DNA of 5,499 bases from an uncultured Actinomycetes bacterium (GTDB taxonomy: Bacteria > Actinomycetota > Thermoleophilia > Gaiellales > F1-60-MAGs149), in NCBI GenBank assembly GCA_903847495.1, contig CAINDT010000088.1:1-5499 (forward strand). The letters are read 5' to 3'. Positions 1-5,355 of this stretch are shown here, piece by piece. Under the pieces are notes generated by a model. It saw nothing but the letters and a program-made list of their open reading frames with translations. It ran no database searches and was not told the DNA's origin. Positions within the stretch are counted from its first letter, which is position 1. Every line of letters begins with the position of its first letter. The translations under genes and the position numbers were made by a program.

Positions 1-471
1 CGGCGGGTAGTGCTCCGCGCCACCGACAAGCCAGTGGCGGCTGCCGAGGTTGGCCTTCTGGTTCCAGCCGTTCCAGAACATGCCGTCGTAGCCGAAGTGG
101 TTGAGGGTGTCGAGATGCGTGCCGCAGTGCGTGTACATCTGAATCGCGTCGCCCGCGTACGAGTACGTCTCGAGCAGCTTGGGGTCGACGCCCGCCAGAC
201 CGTCGATGACCGCGCCGTCGGGCGTATGCGTCATCCAGATGTCGTAGACGGGATCGCCCGCGGCGATCCACGAGGGCATGCCCTTGAAGTAGTCGACCGA
301 GAGGTCGAACACCTTCGAGCCGTCGAGCCTTGCCAGCAGCTCGGCCTGCCCGGCGGGATTCATCCAGTTGAGGCGGCCGATCTGATCCTCCTTGCCCCAC
401 GGGCTCTTCGACACCTGCCGTCCCTCGACAGTCTGCATCGACTCGAACACCAGCTTCAGATCACCGCACAT
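1..471 (-). CDS. Cyclase-family metal-dependent hydrolase, N-terminal part (cut by left window edge)
   Basis: Reading the minus strand from the ATG at 471 gives 157 codons with no stop before the window edge, so the C-terminal part is missing. The protein starts MCGDLKLVFESM. Residues 24-35 (PWGKEDQIGRLN) match the WGxxDxxGxLN signature near the start of many cyclase-family proteins, followed by FDLSVDY (55-61). The metal-binding signature HxGTHxDxxxH is intact at residues 115-125 (H115, G117, T118, H119, D121, H125). This family (Pfam Cyclase, related to kynurenine formamidase KynB) hydrolyses amide or lactone-type bonds using a bound divalent metal, usually in the cytoplasm. The substrate cannot be told from sequence. 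The start is well supported by AGGAG seven bases upstream. The gene lies 83 bases downstream of the secreted hydrolase on the same strand, so the two may be co-transcribed. Family assignment is firm; exact function is not. Confidence 0.88.
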   Translation of the reverse strand, partial: MCGDLKLVFESMQTVEGRQVSKSPWGKEDQIGRLNWMNPAGQAELLARLDGSKVFDLSVDYFKGMPSWIAAGDPVYDIWMTHTPDGAVIDGLAGVDPKLLETYSYAGDAIQMYTHCGTHLDTLNHFGYDGMFWNGWNQKANLGSRHWLVGGAEHYPP

Positions 472-478
472 CGCTCCG

Positions 479-486
479 CTCCTCTC
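479..486 (-). promoter_or_regulatory. Ribosome-binding site of the cyclase gene
   Basis: On the minus strand the sequence reads GAGAGGAG, with its AGGAG core ending seven bases before the ATG at 471. This is close to ideal Shine-Dalgarno spacing. It fixes the start codon and supports a gene that is not closed by a stop inside the window. Confidence 0.8.
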
Positions 487-531
487 GTGGGGTCGCCCGA
501 AGCGTCGGCGCGCTGAGGCTTCGCGTCAAGG

Positions 532-545
532 GTCCGCAAACGGAC
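532..545 (-). other. Small perfect hairpin between hydrolase and cyclase genes
   Basis: GTCCG and CGGAC form a perfect five-base-pair stem around a four-base loop, ten bases after the hydrolase stop codon on the minus strand. A weaker second pair, CGAAGC (498-503) with GCTTCG (518-523), lies between it and the cyclase ribosome-binding site. No T-tract follows either one, so a true terminator is doubtful. They could attenuate or process a joint hydrolase-cyclase transcript, or be chance in GC-rich DNA. Confidence 0.3.
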
Positions 546-554
546 GTAGCCGCG

Positions 555-1466
555 TCAGCGCGCACCGTGCGCCGGAAGGCCGAGCGCCTTCAGCCAGGCG
601 CGGCGGTAGCCCGTGCGATCCCACAGCGCGCCGTGCCCCCAATCTCCCACACGCACGTCGACCTTCCCCGGGAGGCCCCGTGCTTCTAGGGCAGCAACGA
701 AGGCCGGCACCTGGAAGGGCTCGCCGGAGACGGGATCGCGATCGGAGTACCAGACGATGAGGTGCCGCGGTAGGCCCTGCGCGTGGGGCAGAACCTCGAT
801 GGGACTGCGCACCGCGTAACACTCCGGGCGCATCGCTGGCGTGCCGCCGCACTCGGCCTCGAGCAATGGTCGGCGGCTAAGCGGGAGCGATGCGTGGCGA
901 CGGGCGAGGTCGGTGACCGGGTCGAGCGAGGCCACGCCGTCGTACGCCGAGGGATATCGCAGTGCGACCAGCAGTGCCTCGGTGCCGCCCATCGACGACC
1001 CCGCGAGGTACTGCCGCGTTGGATCGAGCCGGATGTCCGGGATGCGCGACTCAACCAGCTGGGGTGCGCGCGCAAGGTCGGCAATCTGGCCAGCTGAGCC
1101 GTACGAAAACGCGCGCGTCACAACACCTTGGCCCGACAGACAGGCAAGGGCATACCCGGCGCGAACGGCCGCGAGCGCGACCTCATCGGTACAGATCATG
1201 CTCATCCCCGCGGGATGGTTGGTGACCAGCAATGGTGCGCCGATTGCCGGCGCGGACCGCGGGTAGGCGATCAGCAGGGTGCGCACACGACCGTTCCACG
1301 AGGTGTACCACGAGCGCAGCAGCACGGCCGTCCCGACTTCGCGGCGGATCGTGACCGGCTCGACGTCGGGCTGTGCCGACGGGTCCTCGACCGCTCGCGC
1401 TCCGGCCTGCGCCCCTGCGGGCAGGGCGAGGAGCAGGACCCCGGCAAGCAGGAGGAGACGACGCAT
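555..1466 (-). CDS. Secreted alpha/beta hydrolase (esterase/peptidase-like)
   Basis: The product is 303 residues from the ATG at 1466. The N-terminus is a typical Sec signal peptide: MRR, then a Leu-rich core, then AQA near residues 19-21 as the likely cleavage site. There is no lipobox cysteine, so it should be released or cell-wall located. The mature part looks like an alpha/beta hydrolase. NHPAG at 83-87 sits where the oxyanion-hole loop is expected. GSSMGG at 156-161 is the nucleophile elbow with Ser158. D242 or D244 in YSDRDP is the probable acid, and H278 in DWGHG the catalytic His. C206 and C216 could form a disulfide. The fold resembles prolyl-oligopeptidase or dienelactone-hydrolase relatives; the substrate is unknown. 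The open frame extends upstream to 1616, but that would bury the signal peptide and overlap typA. A GTG at 1484 is a possible alternative start, and neither candidate has a well-spaced ribosome-binding site. The gene is divergent from typA and upstream of the cyclase gene. Confidence 0.82.
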   Translation of the reverse strand: MRRLLLLAGVLLLALPAGAQAGARAVEDPSAQPDVEPVTIRREVGTAVLLRSWYTSWNGRVRTLLIAYPRSAPAIGAPLLVTNHPAGMSMICTDEVALAAVRAGYALACLSGQGVVTRAFSYGSAGQIADLARAPQLVESRIPDIRLDPTRQYLAGSSMGGTEALLVALRYPSAYDGVASLDPVTDLARRHASLPLSRRPLLEAECGGTPAMRPECYAVRSPIEVLPHAQGLPRHLIVWYSDRDPVSGEPFQVPAFVAALEARGLPGKVDVRVGDWGHGALWDRTGYRRAWLKALGLPAHGAR

Positions 1467-1587
1467 CGCCTCATCGTGCCGCACCTCGCGGATGACGTGG
1501 AGACGAGTCGGTGAAGGCAGCACCGCACTGCACACCGCCAGCCGACCGGCGTGGTCGCAACCCGAGCCGACGTAGACTGCGTCCCCA
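1467..1587. promoter_or_regulatory. Divergent intergenic region between hydrolase and typA
   Basis: These 121 bases separate two genes pointing away from each other, so both promoters should lie here or just inside the coding ends. The typA side has a recognisable -10. On the hydrolase side I find no TANNNT hexamer at a sensible position; TTGCGA on the minus strand (1554-1559) is the only -35-like string and has no good partner. No clear operator palindrome was seen. Confidence 0.5.
1573..1578 (+). promoter_or_regulatory. Putative -10 element of typA (leaderless start)
   Basis: TAGACT matches the actinobacterial -10 consensus TANNNT, and its last base is ten positions before the GTG start codon at 1588. 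Transcription would then begin at about 1585-1588, giving a leaderless or nearly leaderless mRNA. Consistent with this, no purine-rich ribosome-binding site precedes the GTG. No convincing -35 is visible. The TAG of this hexamer is also an in-frame stop, which rules out any more upstream typA start. Confidence 0.5.
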
Positions 1588-3417
1588 GTGGAACGCCGCG
1601 ACTCGATCCGGAACATCGCGATCGTCGCGCACGTCGATCACGGCAAGACGACGCTCGTCGACGCCATGCTGTGGCAGTCGGGCGCCTTCCGCGCCAACCA
1701 GGACGTCGCCGAGCGCGTCATGGACTCCAACGATCTCGAGCGCGAGAAGGGCATCACCATCCTCGCCAAGAACACGGCGATCCGGTACGGCGACACGAAG
1801 ATCAACATCATCGACACGCCGGGCCACGCCGACTTTGGCGGTGAAGTTGAGCGCGGCCTGACGATGGTCGACGCCGTCGTCCTGCTGGTCGACTCCAGCG
1901 AGGGCCCGCTCCCGCAGACGCGCTTCGTGCTGCGCAAGGCACTCGAGGCGCACCTGCCCGTGATCCTGGTGATCAACAAGGTGGACCGCCCCGACGCGCG
2001 CATCGCCGAGGTCCTCGACGAGACGTACGCGCTGTTCCTCGACCTCGACGCCACCGAAGAGCAGATCGACTTCCCGATCGTCTACACGAACGCGCGCGCC
2101 GGCCACGCCTCGAACGACGGTCCGGACCAGCTGCACGACAACCTCGAGCCGCTGTTCGAGACGATCCTCAAGCACGTGCCCGCGCCCGAGCACGACCCGG
2201 GGCACCCGCTCCAGGCGCTCGTCACCAACCTCGACGCCTCGCCGTACATGGGTCGCCTCGCGCTCTGCCGCATCCATCACGGCACGATGCGCAAGGGCGA
2301 GACCGTCGCCTGGTGCCGCGCCGACGGCACGATCGAGAACGTCAAGCTGACCGAGCTCTACATCACAGAAGAGCTCGAGCGCCTGCCCGCCGATGAGGCC
2401 GGCCCGGGCGACATCGTCGCCATCGCCGGCATTCCCGAGGTGACGATCGGCGAGACCATCGCCGCCGTCGAGGACGCCCGCCCGCTGCCGGTGATCGCCG
2501 TCGATGAGCCGAGTCTCTCGATGACGATCGGCATCAACACCTCCCCGCTCGTCGGCAAGAGCGGCAAGAAGCTGACCGCCACGATGGTCAAGCAGCGCCT
2601 CGAGCAGGAGCTCGTCGGCAACGTGTCGCTGCGCGTGTCCGCTACTGATCGCCCGGACGCCTGGGAGGTGCAGGGCCGCGGCGAGCTGCAGCTAGCCGTG
2701 CTCGTCGAGACCATGCGCCGCGAGGGCTTCGAGCTGACCGTCGGCAAGCCGCAGGTCGTCACGCGCATGATCGACGGCAAGCGCCACGAGCCGATGGAGC
2801 GCCTCGCGATCGACGTGCCCGAGGAGTACTCCGGCGTCGTCATCCAGATGCTCGGCATCCGCAAGGGCCGCATGGAGCAGATGGTCAACCACGGTGCCGG
2901 CTGGGTCCGCATCGAGGAGATCGTCCCGGCACGCGGCCTGATCGGCTTCCGCACCGAGTTCCTGACCGAGACCCGTGGCACCGGCCAGCTTCACCACGTC
3001 CTCGAGGGTTTCGAGCCGTGGCACGGCGAGATCCGCTCGCGCCAGAATGGCTCGCTGATCGCCGACCGCCAGGGCGTGGCGACTGAGCACGCGCTGATGA
3101 CGCTCCAGGAGCGCGGCGAGTTGTTCATCGAGCCGGGCATCGACGTCTACAACGGCATGATCATCGGCCTCAACGCGCGCAGCGACGACATGGAGATCAA
3201 CCCGACGCGCGAGAAGAAGCTGACGAACATGCGCGCCGCCTCCGCCGAGGAGCTCGTGCGCCTGACGCCCCCGCGCCACCTCTCGCTCGAGCAGGCCCTC
3301 GAGTTCATCGCCGAAGACGAGTGCGTCGAGGTCACCCCCGACGCCGTCCGCCTGCGCAAGGTCGAACTCGACCCCAACCTGCGGCGCCGCCTCGACAAGG
3401 CAAAGAAGGGTCTATAA
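1588..3417 (+). CDS. typA: Ribosome-binding translational GTPase TypA/BipA
   Basis: The complete 609-residue protein has the normal length for TypA/BipA, a GTPase of the EF-G/LepA class that binds 70S ribosomes or 50S precursors and supports ribosome assembly and growth under cold or other stress. The G domain shows G1 AHVDHGKT (14-21), G2 Thr57 in GITI, G3 DTPGH (76-80) and G4 NKVD (130-133). The G5 position reads TNARAG (167-172), whereas ASA/SAK-type residues are usual. An EF-Tu-like beta-barrel follows at about 205-295. EF-G III-like and V-like domains lie at about 305-480, including GRGELQLAVLVETMRREG (363-380). The TypA-specific C-terminal domain includes GLIGFRTEFLTETRGTG (450-466) and REKKLTNMRA (541-550), and ends in a Lys/Arg-rich tail. 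The start is GTG, the only start codon available after the in-frame TAG at 1573. It appears to be monocistronic, with a strong hairpin directly after the TAA. Confidence 0.97.
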   Translation: MERRDSIRNIAIVAHVDHGKTTLVDAMLWQSGAFRANQDVAERVMDSNDLEREKGITILAKNTAIRYGDTKINIIDTPGHADFGGEVERGLTMVDAVVLLVDSSEGPLPQTRFVLRKALEAHLPVILVINKVDRPDARIAEVLDETYALFLDLDATEEQIDFPIVYTNARAGHASNDGPDQLHDNLEPLFETILKHVPAPEHDPGHPLQALVTNLDASPYMGRLALCRIHHGTMRKGETVAWCRADGTIENVKLTELYITEELERLPADEAGPGDIVAIAGIPEVTIGETIAAVEDARPLPVIAVDEPSLSMTIGINTSPLVGKSGKKLTATMVKQRLEQELVGNVSLRVSATDRPDAWEVQGRGELQLAVLVETMRREGFELTVGKPQVVTRMIDGKRHEPMERLAIDVPEEYSGVVIQMLGIRKGRMEQMVNHGAGWVRIEEIVPARGLIGFRTEFLTETRGTGQLHHVLEGFEPWHGEIRSRQNGSLIADRQGVATEHALMTLQERGELFIEPGIDVYNGMIIGLNARSDDMEINPTREKKLTNMRAASAEELVRLTPPRHLSLEQALEFIAEDECVEVTPDAVRLRKVELDPNLRRRLDKAKKGL

Positions 3418-3420
3418 CCC

Positions 3421-3458
3421 GCCGTTGGCGAAGGACCACAGGTCCTTCCCCCAACGGC
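3421..3458 (+). terminator. Strong stem-loop after typA (probable terminator)
   Basis: GCCGTTGG (3421-3428) pairs perfectly with CCAACGGC (3451-3458). Inside it, GAAGGACC (3430-3437) pairs perfectly with GGTCCTTC (3441-3448) around the loop ACA. This gives sixteen base pairs interrupted only by one unpaired C on the left and two on the right. It begins four bases after the typA stop codon. No U-tract follows, which is common for intrinsic terminators of high-GC actinobacteria. It could alternatively be an mRNA 3'-end stabiliser. Confidence 0.65.
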
Positions 3459-3467
3459 AAGGCCAAA

Positions 3468-3484
3468 GCCGGACGTAGTCCGGC
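3468..3484 (+). terminator. Second stem-loop downstream of typA
   Basis: GCCGGAC (3468-3474) and GTCCGGC (3478-3484) form a perfect seven-base-pair stem with the loop GTA, ten bases after the first hairpin. As a tandem with it, this may be a back-up terminator. No T-tract is present. Confidence 0.45.
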
Positions 3485-3489
3485 GCCGA

Positions 3490-3539
3490 GCACGGAGCAG
3501 CCGACACACGCCGTGAGCCGGATTCCCGACGCTCCGTGC
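3490..3539. repeat. Nine-base inverted repeat upstream of the LRR gene
   Basis: GCACGGAGC (3490-3498) is the exact reverse complement of GCTCCGTGC (3531-3539), with 32 bases between the arms. It lies between the typA terminator hairpins and the putative LRR-gene -10 at 3567. It could be a third RNA stem-loop or a wide-spaced protein-binding site. Spacing this wide makes a classic dimer operator less likely than an RNA structure. Confidence 0.4.
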
Positions 3540-3566
3540 CCACTCAGCGAGCAGGTCCGACTGCTG

Positions 3567-3572
3567 TACGCT
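3567..3572 (+). promoter_or_regulatory. Putative -10 element of the LRR protein gene
   Basis: TACGCT fits TANNNT and sits in GTACGCTGCGCCCGCAG, which closely resembles GTAGACTGCGTCCCCAG at the typA promoter. Transcription would start at about 3579, leaving a leader of roughly 18 bases that includes the ribosome-binding site. No good -35 was found. Confidence 0.4.
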
Positions 3573-3585
3573 GCGCCCGCAGATC

Positions 3586-3590
3586 AGGAG
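3586..3590 (+). promoter_or_regulatory. Ribosome-binding site fixing the LRR protein start
   Basis: AGGAG stands six bases before the ATG at 3597. The same reading frame is open from 3321, inside typA, but the codons before 3597 read through typA and the hairpin region as an Arg/Pro-rich shadow. The ribosome-binding site and the signal peptide that follows identify 3597 as the true start. Confidence 0.75.
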
Positions 3591-3596
3591 TTCATC

Positions 3597-5078
3597 ATGC
3601 GCTCGATTCGCAGGCTCGCCCTCACCGCGTTCATGTTCACGGTCGGTGGTCTCGCTGCGGTCGCGCCGACGGCGTCCGCGACGACGGGCACCACGGATGG
3701 GCTGCAATGGGCAACCACCGGCAGCCCGGCAAACGCCGTGACGATCACCGGCTACGTGTCCGGTGTGATCAATAGTCGCACCTCGCTGGACATCCCCTCG
3801 CTGATCGACGTCGATACAGGTCCGAATGTGCAGTACCTGCCCGTCACCGTGATCGACTCCTACGCTCTGCAGAACCTGACCACGATCGAGCAGCTCACCA
3901 TTCCCGACAGCGTGGTGACCATCTCGGGTCAAGCCTTCTTTGGCATCACGAATGTCGTCGGGATCACGATCGGCAATGGCGTCACCACCATCGGCTTGCA
4001 GGCGTTCTACCAGCCCACGCCGACCACGAGCCTGACCCGACTGACACTTGGTGACCACGTCACCACGATCGGAAACCTGGCCTTTGCCGGCTCGGCAGGT
4101 CTGAGCAGCCTCACACTGCCCCCGAGCGTTCGCACGATCGGCGGCTGCGCATTCTGCGACATGCCCGGCCTCGAACGGCTCACGATCAATGACGGCATCA
4201 CCTCAGTGGGATCGTGCGCGTTCTGCGTCACGACGCCGACGACGCAGCCGCCACTCGTGGTCGTCGTCCGCGGCAACGCGACACCGTTCCCGGCCTACGG
4301 CATGGATGGGCATACGGGGGGTACTCATCTGCTCCGCTACCGTGACGCCACTGGTCCGTGGGAGGGAAATACCGCCTTTGACGGTTTCACCTACGGATAC
4401 ATCACCGAAGCACCTCCGGCACCGATCGCAGCGGCTGGTGCGGAGGCGGCAACCATCACCGTGGTGGCGCCGACTCGGGGCGAGACGCCGACCAGTTACA
4501 CGGTGAGTGCCGCACCCGGCGGACAGACCTGCACCGTGACGGGAGCGGCCGGGAGCTGCACCGTGCATCACCTGACGCCTGGCACGGCCTACACGTTCAC
4601 CGCGATCGCCCACTCGGCGGATCCGGCACCTTCCGATCCTTCCGGCGCATCAGCCCCGGTGACGCCGACCGCCGCGCCTCCGGCAACCCCTTCTCCAGAT
4701 ACCGCGGCCGGCAGCGGCGTGTCACAGCAGACTGCAGCGAGCGTCGCGCAGTCGCTCGCGCCTGCTCTGCGCATCGGCACGCCGCGCGTGACGCGAATGG
4801 CAATTCGCTCCGTCTTCACCGCGACCGGCCCCGGCCGGGTCCGGCAGGTGGCACGCATCTCGGATGGGGCCGGCCGCGCGGCGACCACAGTCTGCACCAT
4901 GGCACGCACCATCCACAGGGTCGGAACAGTGACCCTCATCTGCCGGCTGACGCGAGCGGCACGGGTACGGCTGGAACAACGACCGCTTGACGTCGTGCTC
5001 ACGACGACCTTCACTCCGTCCGGTGGGGGCAGCATCGCTGCTACTGCGTACGTTCGCCTCCCACGGTCCGTGCGATAG
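3597..5078 (+). CDS. Secreted BspA-like leucine-rich-repeat protein with fibronectin type III domain
   Basis: The 493-residue protein starts with a signal peptide: MRSIRR, a hydrophobic core, and ASA at 26-28 as the likely cleavage site. A repeat region follows. After a half repeat at 84-96, five LRR_5/BspA-type repeats start at residues 97, 120, 146, 169 and 192, built on the pattern LxxLTLxxxVTTIGxxAF. Residues 220-262 resemble the capping segment of such arrays. An FN3 domain spans about 273-356 and has a probable Cys312-Cys321 disulfide. A Pro/Ala/Thr linker (357-385) leads to a C-terminal beta-rich module (about 388-493) with C433 and C449. There is no LPXTG motif or C-terminal membrane segment, so release or non-covalent wall association is likely. 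BspA-type LRR proteins are often surface adhesins or binding proteins, but the ligand here is unknown. Repeats 4 and 5 each carry CAFC at the same position. The gene stands alone between typA and the convergent cysN. Confidence 0.85.
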   Translation: MRSIRRLALTAFMFTVGGLAAVAPTASATTGTTDGLQWATTGSPANAVTITGYVSGVINSRTSLDIPSLIDVDTGPNVQYLPVTVIDSYALQNLTTIEQLTIPDSVVTISGQAFFGITNVVGITIGNGVTTIGLQAFYQPTPTTSLTRLTLGDHVTTIGNLAFAGSAGLSSLTLPPSVRTIGGCAFCDMPGLERLTINDGITSVGSCAFCVTTPTTQPPLVVVVRGNATPFPAYGMDGHTGGTHLLRYRDATGPWEGNTAFDGFTYGYITEAPPAPIAAAGAEAATITVVAPTRGETPTSYTVSAAPGGQTCTVTGAAGSCTVHHLTPGTAYTFTAIAHSADPAPSDPSGASAPVTPTAAPPATPSPDTAAGSGVSQQTAASVAQSLAPALRIGTPRVTRMAIRSVFTATGPGRVRQVARISDGAGRAATTVCTMARTIHRVGTVTLICRLTRAARVRLEQRPLDVVLTTTFTPSGGGSIAATAYVRLPRSVR

Positions 5079-5090
5079 GCCGCGGCGGCC
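5078..5090 (+). terminator. Short GC hairpin at the end of the LRR gene
   Basis: GGCCG (5078-5082) and CGGCC (5086-5090) pair perfectly around a CGG loop, starting on the last base of the stop codon. The stem is short and has no T-tract. It is weak as a terminator on its own but well positioned. Confidence 0.25.
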
Positions 5091-5136
5091 GATGTGGAGC
5101 TGCCCTTGCGCGAGTTCCCTCATCACTCCGCCCTCT

Positions 5137-5183
5137 CCCTCCGCTTAGCCGTCGGTACGGCGCTCCGAACTTCGAGCGGAGGG
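5137..5183. terminator. Structured inverted repeat, possible bidirectional terminator
   Basis: CCCTCCGCT (5137-5145) is the exact reverse complement of AGCGGAGGG (5175-5183). Inside it, GCCGT (5148-5152) and ACGGC (5157-5161) pair perfectly around the four-base loop CGGT. A competing hairpin, CGCTC (5161-5165) with GAGCG (5174-5178), is also possible. Lying between convergent genes, it could stop transcription from either side. No T-tracts flank it. Confidence 0.4.
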
Positions 5184-5297
5184 GACTCGGAGAACGCTCA
5201 TGCTGTGTGGAGCGAGGCGACTACTTGACCTGCCAGAGCTGCCGAACCACCCACGTGGCCCCCGTCGAGCAGTTCTGCGGTGGAGGATCGCAGGCCT

Positions 5298-5329
5298 CTG
5301 TATTTCAGCCAAGCCGGATACAGCCCGGC
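5298..5329 (-). terminator. Overlapping inverted repeats just after cysN
   Basis: Two mutually exclusive stems are possible. One is GCCGG (5313-5317) with CCGGC (5325-5329). The other is CTGTAT (5298-5303) with ATACAG (5318-5323). On the minus strand the first stem begins 26 bases after the cysN stop and is followed by TTGGCTGAAAT, which is only slightly T-rich. This may be the cysN terminator. Confidence 0.35.
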
Positions 5330-5355
5330 ACCGAGCGTTACGCCTCGACGAGTAC

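Larger units (their letters stand above)
5079..5355. other. Convergent intergenic region without a convincing gene
   Basis: These 277 bases separate the 3' ends of the LRR gene and cysN. They hold several inverted repeats, listed separately, that could act as terminators for the two facing transcripts. Open frames crossing it (plus 5207-5440, minus 5145-5378) run into the cysN coding end in the wrong frame or strand and have no supporting ribosome-binding site or clear homology, so I call no gene here. Confidence 0.6.

Noticed and set aside
10..516. 168-codon plus-strand open frame
   Set aside because: It is antisense to the cyclase gene, whose HxGTHxD motif and ribosome-binding site are convincing. 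The plus-strand translation shows no domain.
472..530. TTGACG on the minus strand as a -35 for a separate cyclase promoter
   Set aside because: The hexamer 17 bases downstream is GACGCT, a poor -10. Not supported beyond chance.
1467..1616. Upstream extension of the hydrolase frame
   Set aside because: It would overlap typA and put 50 residues before an obvious signal peptide.
1471..2280. 269-codon minus-strand frame antisense to typA
   Set aside because: Its Val/Arg/Asp-rich composition is typical of a GC-rich codon shadow. typA itself is unambiguous.
541..3478. Shared nonamer CGGACGTAG at 541-549 and 3470-3478, both next to hairpins
   Set aside because: The flanking sequences do not otherwise align, and a nine-base match in about 5.5 kb of GC-biased sequence can be chance.
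3321..3596. Upstream extension of the LRR protein frame into typA
   Set aside because: The extension is an Arg/Pro-rich shadow through typA and the terminator, and would bury the signal peptide. AGGAG fixes the start at 3597.
3147..4058. 303-codon minus-strand frame across the typA end, the hairpin region and the LRR start
   Set aside because: It overlaps two well-supported genes and strong hairpins, is Arg/Gly/Asp-rich, and has no motif or ribosome-binding site.
5225..5230. TTGACC as a plus-strand -35
   Set aside because: No TANNNT hexamer at 16-19 bases downstream and no gene follows on that strand.
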